Shown here: positions 21,130-30,352 of the stretch, one piece after another
Numbering within the stretch: position 1 is the first letter of the stretch
Layout: every line of letters begins with the position of its first letter
NCBI RefSeq assembly: GCF_000485595.1
Contig: NW_014577532.1
Coordinates: 29,954-61,174 of the forward strand
DNA length: 31,221 bases
DNA from: Priapulus caudatus
Taxonomy: Eukaryota; Priapulida; Priapulimorpha; Priapulimorphida; Priapulidae
Reading direction: 5' to 3'
Position numbers and translations under genes: made by a program
The notes under the pieces: generated by a model
Seen by the model: only the letters and a program-made list of their open reading frames with translations
What the model was told of the DNA's origin: nothing
Database searches by the model: none

Positions 21130-21788
21130 TCAATCTCGTTGGTAGACCCGACGCAAATGTACTCCTCACATAATCTCGCATCGTCGTGATAATTGAATCA
21201 ATTCATTAAGCTCCTAAGCGATGCGCGCTCATGGATTCTACACGCTATCATCACAGTCATCATGTTTAAGATGCTGCTTGAGAATCTGACTTGAGACTGG
21301 CTTTGAATGATCCTGCTGAGATTGATCAACGGAGACTGCGGGTACAGCACAACCAATATAGGATCCGTTGCACACATTCGGTGAAGACAGCAACGTGATG
21401 TATAGGCAAAGCGGAGCGTGTCACAGCTAGAAATAAATAGCTACAGGTATAACAACGGATGCTGAATCAGCCACAGGTGACCTGAGTGACTCTGTCAATG
21501 TGAGAATCTCGACCCCTCGCTGCCACATATTCATGAGGGTTTCCTGGCCGCACGGCAATACATCATCGACAGGAATCGACAAGAGTACAATTTACTGGCT
21601 GTTAACTTCAGGCTATGCAGTTTATTCCCTGCAATAGTCGCGTGACAGTCAATGTCAAATGCCGAGGAAACAGCGACGGCTACACGACTACGAATTTTGA
21701 TGAATACTGAACGACAACACCTCGTACATTTACGTAGCTGCTGCATGCACGTTGCAAAATCAATGTTTTATTCATTTTCGAGCCGCAG

Positions 21789-22021
21789 CGCAACGTGAAT
21801 TAGCGAGGCACGATGGACGGACGACGCAGTGGATCGAGCGCTTTGGGCAAGGTAGCGTCGTGCTGGTTGTGCAGGACGGAAATGCGTTTACATCGTTTAG
21901 CACGGACATTCTAGCTAGCGGATATTTTCCATCGAATGACGTTTCTGAAGATTCGTTTTCTTTGCCAGTGAAACGTTGCGCTGCTGTTATCAAAATGAAG
22001 CACGAGCTTATTTTGATTTAG
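21789..22021 (+). CDS. Candidate terminal exon, unknown protein
   Basis: The open frame runs from 21752 to a TAG at 22021. A pyrimidine-rich stretch ending in CCGCAG at 21788 would make a phase-0 acceptor at 21789. The peptide is not low complexity: it reads ARHDGRTTQWIERFGQGSVV, then VVQDGNAFTSF, and ends KMKHELILI. The mix of charged, aromatic and hydrophobic residues resembles a folded protein. No family is recognised, and an opposite-strand frame (21772-21993) covers the same bases. This would need transcript evidence. Confidence 0.2.
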
Positions 22022-22609
22022 TCCCGCATTCTGATTAAATTCGCGTTTTAATATTGCAACTGTCACAAGCATTTACATATTTGATATTCTCGCAAACGAG
22101 TAAGTAAATCCATAATCTATGCGCGTTATGTCATTATTAATACCAAACGACCACGCATGATGAGCACGTGCTAACATTCGGAAGACGGTCTTGTGGTGCC
22201 TTACCATCGATAGATCAATCAATAAGTTTTAAGGCAAGATTATCTATGCGATTTTATATATAATAGTCTCTCATAGCGATTGCTGGAATTTTTAATGACT
22301 ATATCCAAGTTATTTAATGTGAATATTAAACCGAATTTGCAAGGTATTTTTAATTTATGTTTTTGGCATGTTGGTAGTTTTCCATAATGAAAATATTAAA
22401 CTAGGAACGGGAGCGTTGTAATGTTATAGTTTTAACTAAGAGCCCGCGTATATGGCGAGAAATTGGCGAATGATATTTCCCTAACGCTTGCTTGCGCACT
22501 CCCACGCACGCACACACGGACACACTAACAGACGCACCCAAACACACACACACGCACTTAACGAGAACGTTTCCCAGTTACTCTCGGGTCTTGCATTATA
22601 TATTGCAAT

Positions 22610-22801
22610 GTGCAAGAACTGAGCTCGTATCCTCTCAGCGGCGAATTCGCTGCGTCAATATCGAACTCAAAGAACGACGCGTTGAATTACCTCTGCGGAA
22701 ACTGCGAGCTGGTAGCGGAGACAGCCGAGGAAGCGGGAAGATCGACGCGTCTGTGTGAGCATCCCGCTAGAAGTCCGCGTCCAGCCACTGCTGTAGCATG
22801 A
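22610..22801 (+). CDS. Weak exon-like open frame, unknown product
   Basis: A 63-codon frame in a locally CpG-rich stretch, with protein-like composition around SNSKNDALNYLCGNCELVAE. An overlapping frame (22492-22758) is equally plausible by eye, so the reading is undecided. Neither shows a known motif, and no start or splice context settles the matter. It lies about 110 bases upstream of the 65-bp minisatellite. Confidence 0.1.
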   Translation: MQELSSYPLSGEFAASISNSKNDALNYLCGNCELVAETAEEAGRSTRLCEHPARSPRPATAVA

Positions 22802-22915
22802 TATGCGTTCCCCCCTATGGAAAACACTCCCCTCTACATGGAGCATGGGTAAGGAATGTCAAATCTTTATGACCAAGGGGGACGTTTGCTATCCGCCGCC
22901 TCCATAAAGCTCGGG

Positions 22916-23307
22916 TATAGGTATTCGCCGGCGTTTCTGCTGCCACTGTACGACAACCGATTGCTCGAATCTTTTTCCGCCTATAGGTCTTCGCCGGCGT
23001 TTCTGCTGCCATTATACGACAACCGATTGCTCAAACTTTTTCCGCCTATAGGTCTTCGCCGACGTTTTTGCTGCCACTATACGACAACCGATTGCTCGAA
23101 TCTGTTTTTGGATATAGGTCTTTGTCGGCGTTTCTGCTGCCACTATACGACAACCGATTGCTCGAACCTTTTCCGCCTATAGGTCTTCGCCGGCGTTTCT
23201 GCTGCCATTATACGACAACCGATTGCTCGAACTTTTTCCGCCTATAGGTCTTCGCCGGCGTTTCTGCCGCCACTATATGCTGGACAACCGATTGCTCGAA
23301 TCCTTCC
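22916..23307. repeat. 65-bp minisatellite, six units
   Basis: TATAGGT followed by CTTCGCCGGCGTTTCTGC begins units at 22916, 22982, 23047, 23113, 23178 and 23243, giving spacings of 66, 65, 66, 65 and 65. Each unit continues with TACGACAACCGATTGCTCGAA and a T-rich spacer TTTTTCCGCC. Units differ by a few substitutions; the fourth has GGATATAGGTCTTTGTCGG, and the sixth has extra bases (ATGCTGG). The period is not a multiple of three, so the open frames in it are not maintained across units. Confidence 0.95.
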
Positions 23308-23993
23308 GTTATTTAAAGCACACGGAAGCTCGCTGGTGTGCGCGCGCGACCGTTCCAGACAACGAATAGCTCGCATCGACTGTTTACACAATGCGCAGCT
23401 GGAGCAGCAAGATTTTTCCCAACCACGAGGCTTCAGCGATAGGTACGTCCATGTCTTCTGTCGGCGCTGGCAGCGATGAACAGTGTAACTGACTGTGTGA
23501 CTAGTGCTACTGTCTTGCGTGATTGCACAGTGATTCATATATTTATTGAAGATTACATCATATGTACATTAAATAGCGAAGTTCCGAGTGCCGGTTTATT
23601 CACCGATATTCCCATAACCGTCCGCTTTACAGTTAGCAGCTATTTTGTTCAATCTTCTTTTAAGATCTACCTGCTGCATCGAGTGAACAATTGTTAACGT
23701 GCACTGGCGCGTGTATCGAGAGAGACATAACATTTCAGCGACGTGTTTGCTTTCTAATTCGTTCTTCACAGGAGTTTAATTAATTAGAAACTGAACGTGC
23801 GTCAGAATTGCGTTTGTCAGTTTTCTTTTTGCGAATAAAGACAATCATCGCGTGGCTGTGGCATTGTACTGTGATTATAGTTTGTATTGTTAGTTTTTAC
23901 CGTTATTATTAGAATTTTAGGATTCTGTGAAGTATCGCAACACCGTTAGTAACGAGCGGATATTGAGGGGGTCTATCGACATGAGAATTGACC
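23308..23993. other. No recognisable gene
   Basis: CpG-rich just after the minisatellite (23320-23480), including a GTACGT donor-like site at about 23440, then AT-rich. The frame 23476-23697 has no recognisable features. Confidence 0.55.
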
Positions 23994-24019
23994 GATATAT
24001 ATATATATATATATATATA
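23994..24019. repeat. (AT)n microsatellite
   Basis: A run of about 26 bases of AT. Confidence 0.93.
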
Positions 24020-24057
24020 CTAGTAGTAATAAAGAAGTAGTAGAGACGGAAGGGGAC

Positions 24058-24098
24058 GAGAGAGAGAGAGAGAGAGAGAGAGGAGGAGAGAGAGAGAG

Positions 24099-24177
<79 letters not shown>

Positions 24178-24228
24178 CGAGGAGAGAGAGAGAGAGAGAG
24201 AGAGAGAAGAGAGAGCGAGCGAGGCGAG

Positions 24229-24260
<32 letters not shown>

Positions 24261-24369
24261 TAGAGGAGAGGAGAGAGAGAGAGAGAGCGAGAAGAGAGAA
24301 GAGAGAGAGAGAGAGAGAGAGACGAGAGAGAGAGAGAGAGAGAGAAAGAGAAGAGAGAGAGAGAGAGAT
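24058..24369. repeat. (GA)n purine tract
   Basis: More than 300 bases of GAGA with GG, GAAG and GCGAG interruptions. It is almost purely purine on the plus strand. The Leu/Ser frame on the minus strand is an artefact. Confidence 0.96.
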
Positions 24370-24902
24370 AGAATTTGCCCACGAAGACGCGTTCTAATTG
24401 AAGCCCGCCTGAGAATAATTCTCGATTCTATATTCTTGCATCAATACCCGAGGTACGTGAATAGTGTGCATCGGCACTAGGCAATGCTTGCCTTGAAGCT
24501 AGTTGCATTTTTTTAATGCGCAGATTTTGATCTGTTTGTTCGAACACTGCTTCAACGCTGTGCTTTATAATCAGCATCAATCTTGCAAGATTACAAACAG
24601 ATCAAAAGCGCAAATTATATATGGCGCCCGACGTAGTACGTTACCCCATTTCCTGCGCTCCAGCAACGTATCGCGTTTCCATTTCAACGAACATTACTGA
24701 AATTGCTCGTGTCAGTGATATTGCGTAATTGCACCAGATATTATCTTAGCTAATGACTAGATGTTATGTGTTATACTTTACATCGAAGTTATATTATTAT
24801 GAAAATACCGCGCACCGTGCAGCGGTACGATGTACGTAATTGTCAGGTTGGTTTGGTTTCCACGAATACTATGATGAGTGTATTTAGGAACCAAGGCGAC
24901 CG
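24370..24902. other. No recognisable gene
   Basis: Mixed, slightly AT-rich DNA between the GA tract and the long inverted repeat. The frames 24503-24700 and 24766-24969 have no recognisable features; the latter runs into the inverted-repeat arm. Confidence 0.55.
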
Positions 24903-25140
24903 GGAAGCGAATTTGCGATTCCCAAACCGTATAGCTTTGGAAGAAAAATTGAGCAACGTGATTGGCTAGAAAAATTTTAGGACACGCATTATTAGTCAGC
25001 AAGCTAATATATTAAATTATAAGCTAATATTATAAAGAAATATATTTAATTCAGAACATAAACAAATGTTACAGAACAAATAAATGCAAAAACAAATAAA
25101 ATACAAAGAAATACATAACGCAGAGGAAAATAAAAACACA

Positions 25141-25215
25141 ATATGGCGTTCGAACGCGGTACCTTACGATCACGAAGAAAACGCTCTGGCGTTGACCCAC
25201 TGCGGCAGATACTAA
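25141..25215 (-). repeat. tRNA-derived SINE head (Pol III promoter-like boxes)
   Basis: Read on the minus strand, TGCCGCAGTGGG (25207-25196) resembles an A box. About 39 bases later GCGTTCGAACGC (25157-25146) contains the GTTCGA core of a B box. The spacing suits a tRNA-type internal promoter. Downstream in that orientation comes a T-rich, A-poor tail (GTGTTTTTATTTTCC). The arms do not fold into a proper cloverleaf by eye, so this is a SINE-like relic rather than a functional tRNA gene. Confidence 0.65.
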
Positions 25216-25237
25216 ATTCGTAGATATAAAAATCAGT

Positions 25238-25325
25238 TAACCCTAACCCTAACCTTAACCATAACCCTAACCCGAATCCTAACCCTAACCCGAATCCTAA
25301 CCCTAACCCTAACCCTAACCCTAAT
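25238..25325. repeat. Interstitial telomeric array (CCCTAA)n, degenerate
   Basis: About 15 units of TAACCC (TTAGGG on the minus strand). Variants include CCTTAA, CCATAA and a longer CCCGAATCCTAACCCTAA unit repeated twice in a row. It lies near the middle of the long inverted repeat. TTAGGG is the telomere unit of most animals outside insects and nematodes. Confidence 0.93.
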
Positions 25326-25544
25326 TCTAAAATAAAACAAAATTAGCCAAAAATAATAAGAAATAAAATAAATAAGCCCCTAGCTGTGCAAAATGCGCGA
25401 TGCCATGGTGTGCGTGCGATAGTGGCCGTGTCCTAAACATTTTCTAGCCAATCACGTTGCTCAAATTTTTCTTCCATAGCTATACGGTTTGGGAATCGCA
25501 AATTTGCGGCCGGGAAATGTGACAGGTAGTAAATTCTCGTTTAT

Positions 25545-25695
25545 CGAGTCAATTATATATTCATATTGTAGAGTTAATGTAGATTATTGATGAGCAACCT
25601 GTCAAAATAACCTACAGTCGGTTTCAGTACGCCTACATAACAAAATGTTATTTTATTATTATTCTACACGCCTATCTATTCTACCTATATATTGT
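25545..25695. repeat. Diverged dispersed repeat, copy 1 (twin at 28580-28760)
   Basis: Shares an ordered set of blocks with 28580-28760: GGTAGTAA, TTAATGT-GAT, CTTGTCAA or CCTGTCAA, AATAACCTAC, AGTACGCCT, ACATAACAA-ATG-TATTTT and ATTCTACACGC. It begins just beyond the right arm of the long inverted repeat. No coding potential. Confidence 0.7.
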
Positions 25696-25902
25696 TGGCC
25701 AGTGTTTCAACCTATGGTGAATATACCCGCAGAACTTATATATCAAAACATTGTTTCAACTTCTCACATCCAGATGAGACGGGATACTAGAGAAGCGTTG
25801 CCGAAAGAAGGTGTTGACCCGAAGTGCTGAGCGCAGATCTTGCGCGCAGTTCCGCGGCAAGGCGCACGCGACCGCTGGACGTCTACGACAGTATGCAGCG
25901 CT

Positions 25903-25960
25903 TGGCAGCTATGGAATCGTGCGCCGAATGCTTACGCCGGCGCACGTATCATAGCTGCCA
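25903..25960. repeat. Hairpin with ~23-bp arms
   Basis: TGGCAGCTATGGAATCGTGC followed by GCCG (25903-25926) pairs with CGGCGCACG, TATC, ATAGCTGCCA (25938-25960), with two small mismatches or bulges and an 11-base loop. It lies about 50 bases upstream of a much longer foldback. Confidence 0.85.
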
Positions 25961-26009
25961 GCGAACAGTCCACAATTTTAGTGGGGACAACGAGGCAGAT
26001 ATTTGGGAC

Positions 26010-26475
26010 GCGTGAACAGTGTTCACTTGTTATAAAAACATAATGTCTCTTTTCGTAACCTAGCTGTGTCACGCGAAATCACAGAAAGACTGACGAAATT
26101 TTGCGTTCGCGAACCTTGCCCAGTAATGGAAAATGGCTGCAAGGACAAAGGCCTATATAGCTGGACTCACTCCCACCTCGATTACCATCGATGATCTAAG
26201 CTAAGCCGACGAGGTGGAAGCGAGTGCCAGTCTATTTGGGCTATAGGCGGCGCACAGGCCGCGCCGACTGCTTTCAACCCGTTACGACGCTCGCCATTGC
26301 GAACGTTGCCAAAAACGTTGCAGTGTGCGGCTTGGACAGCCATTTCATTACTGAGGCAAGGTTCGGAACGCGAGAATTTCGTCAGTCTTTGTGCTGATTC
26401 GCATGACACAGGCTCGCGGTTACGACAGTCAGACATTAGTGTTTTTATAGACAAGTGAATACTGTTGTTCAAGGA
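26010..26475. repeat. Long imperfect foldback (~465 bp)
   Basis: Left-arm blocks find inverted partners in order on the right: CACTTGT/ACAAGTG (26024, 26451), TATAAAAACA/TGTTTTTATA, AAAGACTGACGAAATT/AATTTCGTCAGTCTTT (26085, 26375), GAACCTTGCC/GGCAAGGTTC, CAGTAATGG/CATTACTG, ATGGCTG/CAGCCAT (26133, 26337) and CCACCTCG/CGAGGTGG (26173, 26210). The loop is about 29 bases (26181-26209). The right arm carries an extra segment of about 90 bases (26243-26330) that is CpG-rich and has its own small inverted repeats. No coding frame survives comparison of the arms. A foldback transposon or a hairpin RNA locus are both possible. Confidence 0.85.
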
Positions 26476-26799
26476 GAAACGAAAGATGGAAGCTGTTTGA
26501 AGTGTATTCGTAATGTGAAAGTTTTCAAATAAGTGAGTAGTCGAGCCGAATGTTGGACGCACGCTTTGCTACCTGCTATATTATATTTACTAGTGTAAGC
26601 ACTGCAACTAGTCGCCCGCGCGAGCAGCCAATCGGCCAGCCTGCAGGTCGTAAACGCTTGGACGTAGGATTTCGACTCCGGCGAATTTACAGAAACTCGG
26701 CAATAATAGGTCAAAAGAGAGTAGGCTATGCTATTAAAACATAAAGAAGTGTAGTAATAGATTTGGTATTTAGTTAGCATTATAATTTTATTTATATTT
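26476..26799. other. No recognisable feature
   Basis: Mixed DNA. The overlapping frames at 26469-26819 (minus) and 26550-26744 (plus) have no recognisable content. Confidence 0.55.
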
Positions 26800-27005
26800 A
26801 GTAGGGATCCTAGTAACACTAACAGGAGTCGGCATTACTAATATAGTAAGCCTATAGTACCGGTAAACAGTTTGTCATTATTAGCTCCTGGTAGTACACT
26901 AGTATCTAGTACTAGTATACTGTAGTAGTCCTGGTACTTAGTAGTACTAGTAATTGTACTTACTTACGTAATTATTGTAACATGTACTTGTAGTGAATAG
27001 GAAGT
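26800..27005. repeat. TAGTA/GTACT-rich low-complexity stretch
   Basis: Repeated TAGTACTAG, GGTAGTAC, CTAGTATC, GTAGTAG and TACTTAC motifs in both orientations, without a fixed period. The self-complementary GTAC and CTAG cores allow many small hairpins. Confidence 0.6.
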
Positions 27006-28579
27006 ATTCGTAGGTGTGGATACAATTCGATTGCTCGCATGTGGGCAGAATCGTGTTCAGATATCATATTATCATTAATATAAGCCTAGCGTCCTGTGAG
27101 AAGCACGAGTACGAGGCACAATTGGTTTTAGTGGGACTTCATGTTTCTCTATCTCTTCGGCCGTCCGAGTCGGAGCACTCGGCGGATTTCACTGAATTCT
27201 TACGGTACACTTACAGGTTCAAGCTTACCCCACTGTTCACCATAACACATTTAGCACTTCTGCACGCATGTTCAAATCTTTAGTATTGATAGCGAGTGTA
27301 ACTATGCAGAGACTACAAAGCAGCAGTAGATGCTGACAATGACCTAACTTGTAATTATTAACGAATTAGCGAAGTTACGAATTTCCTATATATCGCTATT
27401 CTGCTAAACTCAGCCTCAGTCAACGCTACGCGATAAGCCTATATATTGTACAAGTGAACAAAGAACTCTCGTTTTTACGCAAGAAAGCGCGCCTAGTAGC
27501 GAACAACAGAATTTGCGGAGCCTTTTCTAGCCAGCGCTCTACCTATAACTGGTAGTGCGATGCCCCTCGTGCAATAGCGCAGGAACTGCGATGAGAGCGA
27601 AAAAGCCGGCTTCTCCTCTCTAGAAAGGACCGAAGTACTTGCGTTGGCGTTAGCAGGGCAGCAAATTTGCAAAAGTGTGCCGTACGCGGCGTATTGGCCG
27701 CTTCGCGCAGGATTCCGGCTTGCAGATCGTTCCAGTGCATTATTGAAGAAATCCATTGCCCGCCGTTCATGCTAGTATAGTACTTTACAGCTGCTACAGA
27801 TAGTAGTGTAAATTCACATCTAACGGACTTTTAGGCCAGGAGCATTTCGTGAGAACGATGTCCAGTGGTGTATGTCATGCAGGGATAAAACGAAACTCAC
27901 TCACGGTCGTTTATTTTGTTCTTATTACTTTTCTAATATAGGTGCAATTCGCGAGTAGTGAGTCAAACCCATCCAAATAAAAACGGCCACTTTATTGCAA
28001 TCTGGAACGAGCATCATATAACGTAGAACAGAGTATCCTCTTCATCTCGATTGCGCAGTAAGCAAAATAGATTGTCTTACATGCAAAGCCGCATGAACAC
28101 TAAAGGATGCACTTTTCTCTGAATTCATACGAGATGGTGTATACGAGTCGGAGATTGTTCATGCGACCGATCACCTCAAATCGAGAACACCTGCCTACAG
28201 TCGAGCAAATGAAACTGACGTGATAGGGATGATGGGATACCTGGTGCAGTTTGGAGATATGCGACGGAATTTGTGTTGCGCAACCATTGGCTTTCACAGT
28301 TATATAAAGAGATTAAAAAATCGCGATAAAGAATAAATATTTCATGAATAGTATTAAATTTAGAATCCGGACTCGCAAATGTAGAGCAAATAGTGCCAGC
28401 AGTGTATGTTATTATGTATAATTCAACGCGGTTTCCAACTCTCATCTTAGTTTTCCATACAATTAGAATAACCGTAAAATTCCTTGACACTAACAGTAAA
28501 TAACGCACGTAAAACTAGGTAAACATAACAAACATTATTTACTAATACTTCAAAGATTTACATATTTTTAGCACTGATT
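27006..28579. other. No recognisable gene apart from one weak frame
   Basis: Mixed DNA. Frames at 27014-27283 (plus), 28100-28297 and 28176-28508 (minus) show no known features. The minus-strand frame 27543-27770 is listed separately. Confidence 0.55.
27543..27770 (-). CDS. Weak minus-strand open frame, unknown product
   Basis: A 75-codon frame beginning at an ATG (27770). It has protein-like composition in its first half (WISSIMHWNDLQAGILREAA, then HFCKFAALLTPTQ) and becomes Arg/Ser-rich later. The region is CpG-richer than its surroundings. A second minus-strand frame overlaps it. It may be a fragment of a transposon gene or chance; I do not recognise it. Confidence 0.12.
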   Translation of the reverse strand: MNGGQWISSIMHWNDLQAGILREAANTPRTAHFCKFAALLTPTQVLRSFLERRSRLFRSHRSSCAIARGASHYQL

Positions 28580-28760
28580 GGTAGTAAGTACGTCCCTACG
28601 AATTATTGCTGGACGTTTTATGCGATACTATGATTAATGTGGATGCTTATACCAACTTGTCAAGAATAACCTACCTCGGCTCTTAGTACGCCTGCTACAT
28701 AACAAGATGGTATTTTCTTTGGGATCATTTGGTATCATTCTACACGCGTACCTGTCACTT
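28580..28760. repeat. Diverged dispersed repeat, copy 2
   Basis: Same block order as 25545-25695, with extra bases in the middle: TTTGGGATCATTTGGTATC precedes ATTCTACACGC. The two copies are 3 kb apart in the same orientation. Confidence 0.7.
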
Positions 28761-29658
28761 ATTGATCAATAAGAAACACGCAGTCGGCTTGGAAAACTGA
28801 CTTGAATTAACGCGCACTGCACTGAATCTAATAGCGTCTCAGTTCAACCCTATATCATCATTATCACTCATTGAAGTATTTTTCATTTAGCGCTAATCTT
28901 TCCGTTTTGATCAAGATGCACTACGCAACCAATTTTCCGCACTGTCAGGTCTAGTAGATTATTCACCGCACTCTGATTTTATTTAGTAGGTTTATTTTTA
29001 TCGGTACCTGTTTCTATTGAATTAAGCGTTTCGCGTAGAAATTTGCTATCTGCCACATCGGTGGTGTGAGCTTAAAGATCCCACTTGAGTAAGATAGCAT
29101 CTCATTTCTTGCGTTCAGGCGGACGACTTGCAGGATTTACCGAAGCTGCCTGCCTATTAAATGCTGCTAGTTATTGTTCTATGACGATGCCGTGCCGTTT
29201 CAAGTTTATTTACTCGCTGAGTGCTGAAATGAAGCGACACATAGACAGATGCACCCCGCCCAAAACATAAAATCCTCACTTTCACCATCAGATTCTCTCG
29301 AAACGACCGCCACACTTCTCCCACTTGTAGTTATCAGTGACATGACAGGTATGGCCAATTAAATCCTACTCATTTGGTATTATCTAGGTCCTTATTGCGG
29401 TCCTGCACGCGGTTCACCCTCTGAAAGTGTCTTCCCCATGATATTGCGCCTCAACGGCGTGTTTAAATATCACCGCCTGCGTACTCATCTTGCTTTTAAG
29501 ACTCTCTAATGATGGCTGCCACAGTGCAGGTAACCGAATCAATTTTCTTTAGATGTCGAGAACTCGATCAGACCTCAATCACAACAAAAATTCTTCTCGG
29601 CGAAATACTGGTAATCACTCTCTGCGTTACGAACCGTAATGATCACGTTAGCTGTTAA
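28761..29658. other. No recognisable gene
   Basis: Mixed DNA. The 61-codon frame 29085-29270 contains no recognised motif. Confidence 0.55.
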
Positions 29659-29825
29659 AGAGAGAACGGGAGATAGAGAAGCAGAGAGACGGACGATGAG
29701 AGACTTTGAGAGAGAGATGAGAGATAGAAGGGAGGGAGTGTGAGAGAGGAAGGAGAATCAGAGAGATATGAGAGAGGAGAGAACGAGGAGAGAAGAGGAG
29801 AGACGAGGAGAAGGGAGAGAAGAAA

Positions 29826-29878
<53 letters not shown>
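29659..29878. repeat. (GA)n purine tract
   Basis: Degenerate GA-rich up to 29827, then about 50 bases of nearly perfect (GA)n. Confidence 0.95.
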
Positions 29879-29883
<5 letters not shown>

Positions 29884-30116
29884 GCTTCCTGTTTGCCTTC
29901 TTAAGTCGATAGCGTCGCTGTTCACTTGATCACAACCATCATTAGTGATTCTGGCAATAACTACACAATTACTGACTGCTCTGGACAGTAGCCACGACGC
30001 ATTTGTAATACTGGGGCTATTACCGGTGATGTCAGTAGGCCTACCCACGTCGTCTGCGCTTAGTTGCCGGGTAGTCAGCGCAAGTGTGAGATTATGCGCT
30101 CGCTTGATCAAGAACA
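29879..30116. other. No recognisable feature
   Basis: Short stretch of mixed DNA between the GA and GTGC tracts. Confidence 0.55.
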
Positions 30117-30139
30117 GTGCATCGTTAGTGCATCGTTAG

Positions 30140-30187
<48 letters not shown>

Positions 30188-30350
30188 TGTTTATTGTGTA
30201 TATGTACGTGTATGTGAGCGTGTGTGTGTGAGTGTGTGTGGATGTGTGTGTGTGTGTGTGTGTGTGCCTGGGTACGTGTGTAGTGTGTTTATGTGCCCGT
30301 GGGTGACCGTGTGAGCGTGTGTGCGTGTGGGCGTATGCGTGCATGTGCGG
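30117..30350. repeat. GTGC and GT compound microsatellite
   Basis: An 11-base unit GTGCATCGTTA is doubled at 30117-30138, followed by about 12 units of GTGC (30139-30189). Then comes a GT-rich region (30206-30350) with (GT)n, GTGAGC and GTGCGT variants. Confidence 0.92.
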
Positions 30351-30352
30351 GC

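Larger units (their letters stand above)
21130..22915. other. Mostly unassigned DNA with two weak exon-like frames
   Basis: Mixed composition to 22020, AT-rich to 22480, then a short CA-rich patch (22497-22560) and CpG-richer DNA up to the minisatellite. The two frames worth noting, 21789-22021 and 22610-22801, are listed separately. Confidence 0.55.
24903..25510. mobile_element. Long inverted repeat (~84-bp arms) enclosing a SINE head and a telomeric array
   Basis: The left arm 24903-24986 and right arm 25427-25510 are inverted copies with roughly 93% identity. The longest exact stretch is TTTGCGATTCCCAAACCGTATAG, and GAGCAACGTGATTGGCTAG is another. Differences are a T/A, one extra T, and a few bases at the ends. 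The 440-base interior holds AT-rich DNA, a tRNA-like segment on the minus strand and (CCCTAA)n. The structure looks like a terminal-inverted-repeat element or a foldback. I see no transposase and no clear target duplication. Confidence 0.85.

Noticed and set aside
20306-21189. Open frames of 291 (minus) and 288 (plus) codons
   Set aside because: Both are products of the GCA/ACC triplet array read in a stop-free phase; homopolymeric Leu or Ala/Pro content, no unique flanking sequence.
22916-23307. CRISPR-like or leucine-rich protein repeat
   Set aside because: No variable spacers, and the 65/66-bp period shifts frame between units.
25141-25215. Functional tRNA gene
   Set aside because: Only the A and B box-like motifs are present; a cloverleaf with paired acceptor and anticodon stems cannot be drawn by eye.
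25238-25325. True chromosome end
   Set aside because: The array is short, degenerate and followed by several kb of unrelated sequence on both sides.
26182-26562. 126-codon minus-strand frame
   Set aside because: Runs through one arm of the foldback; the equivalent stretch of the other arm does not preserve it.
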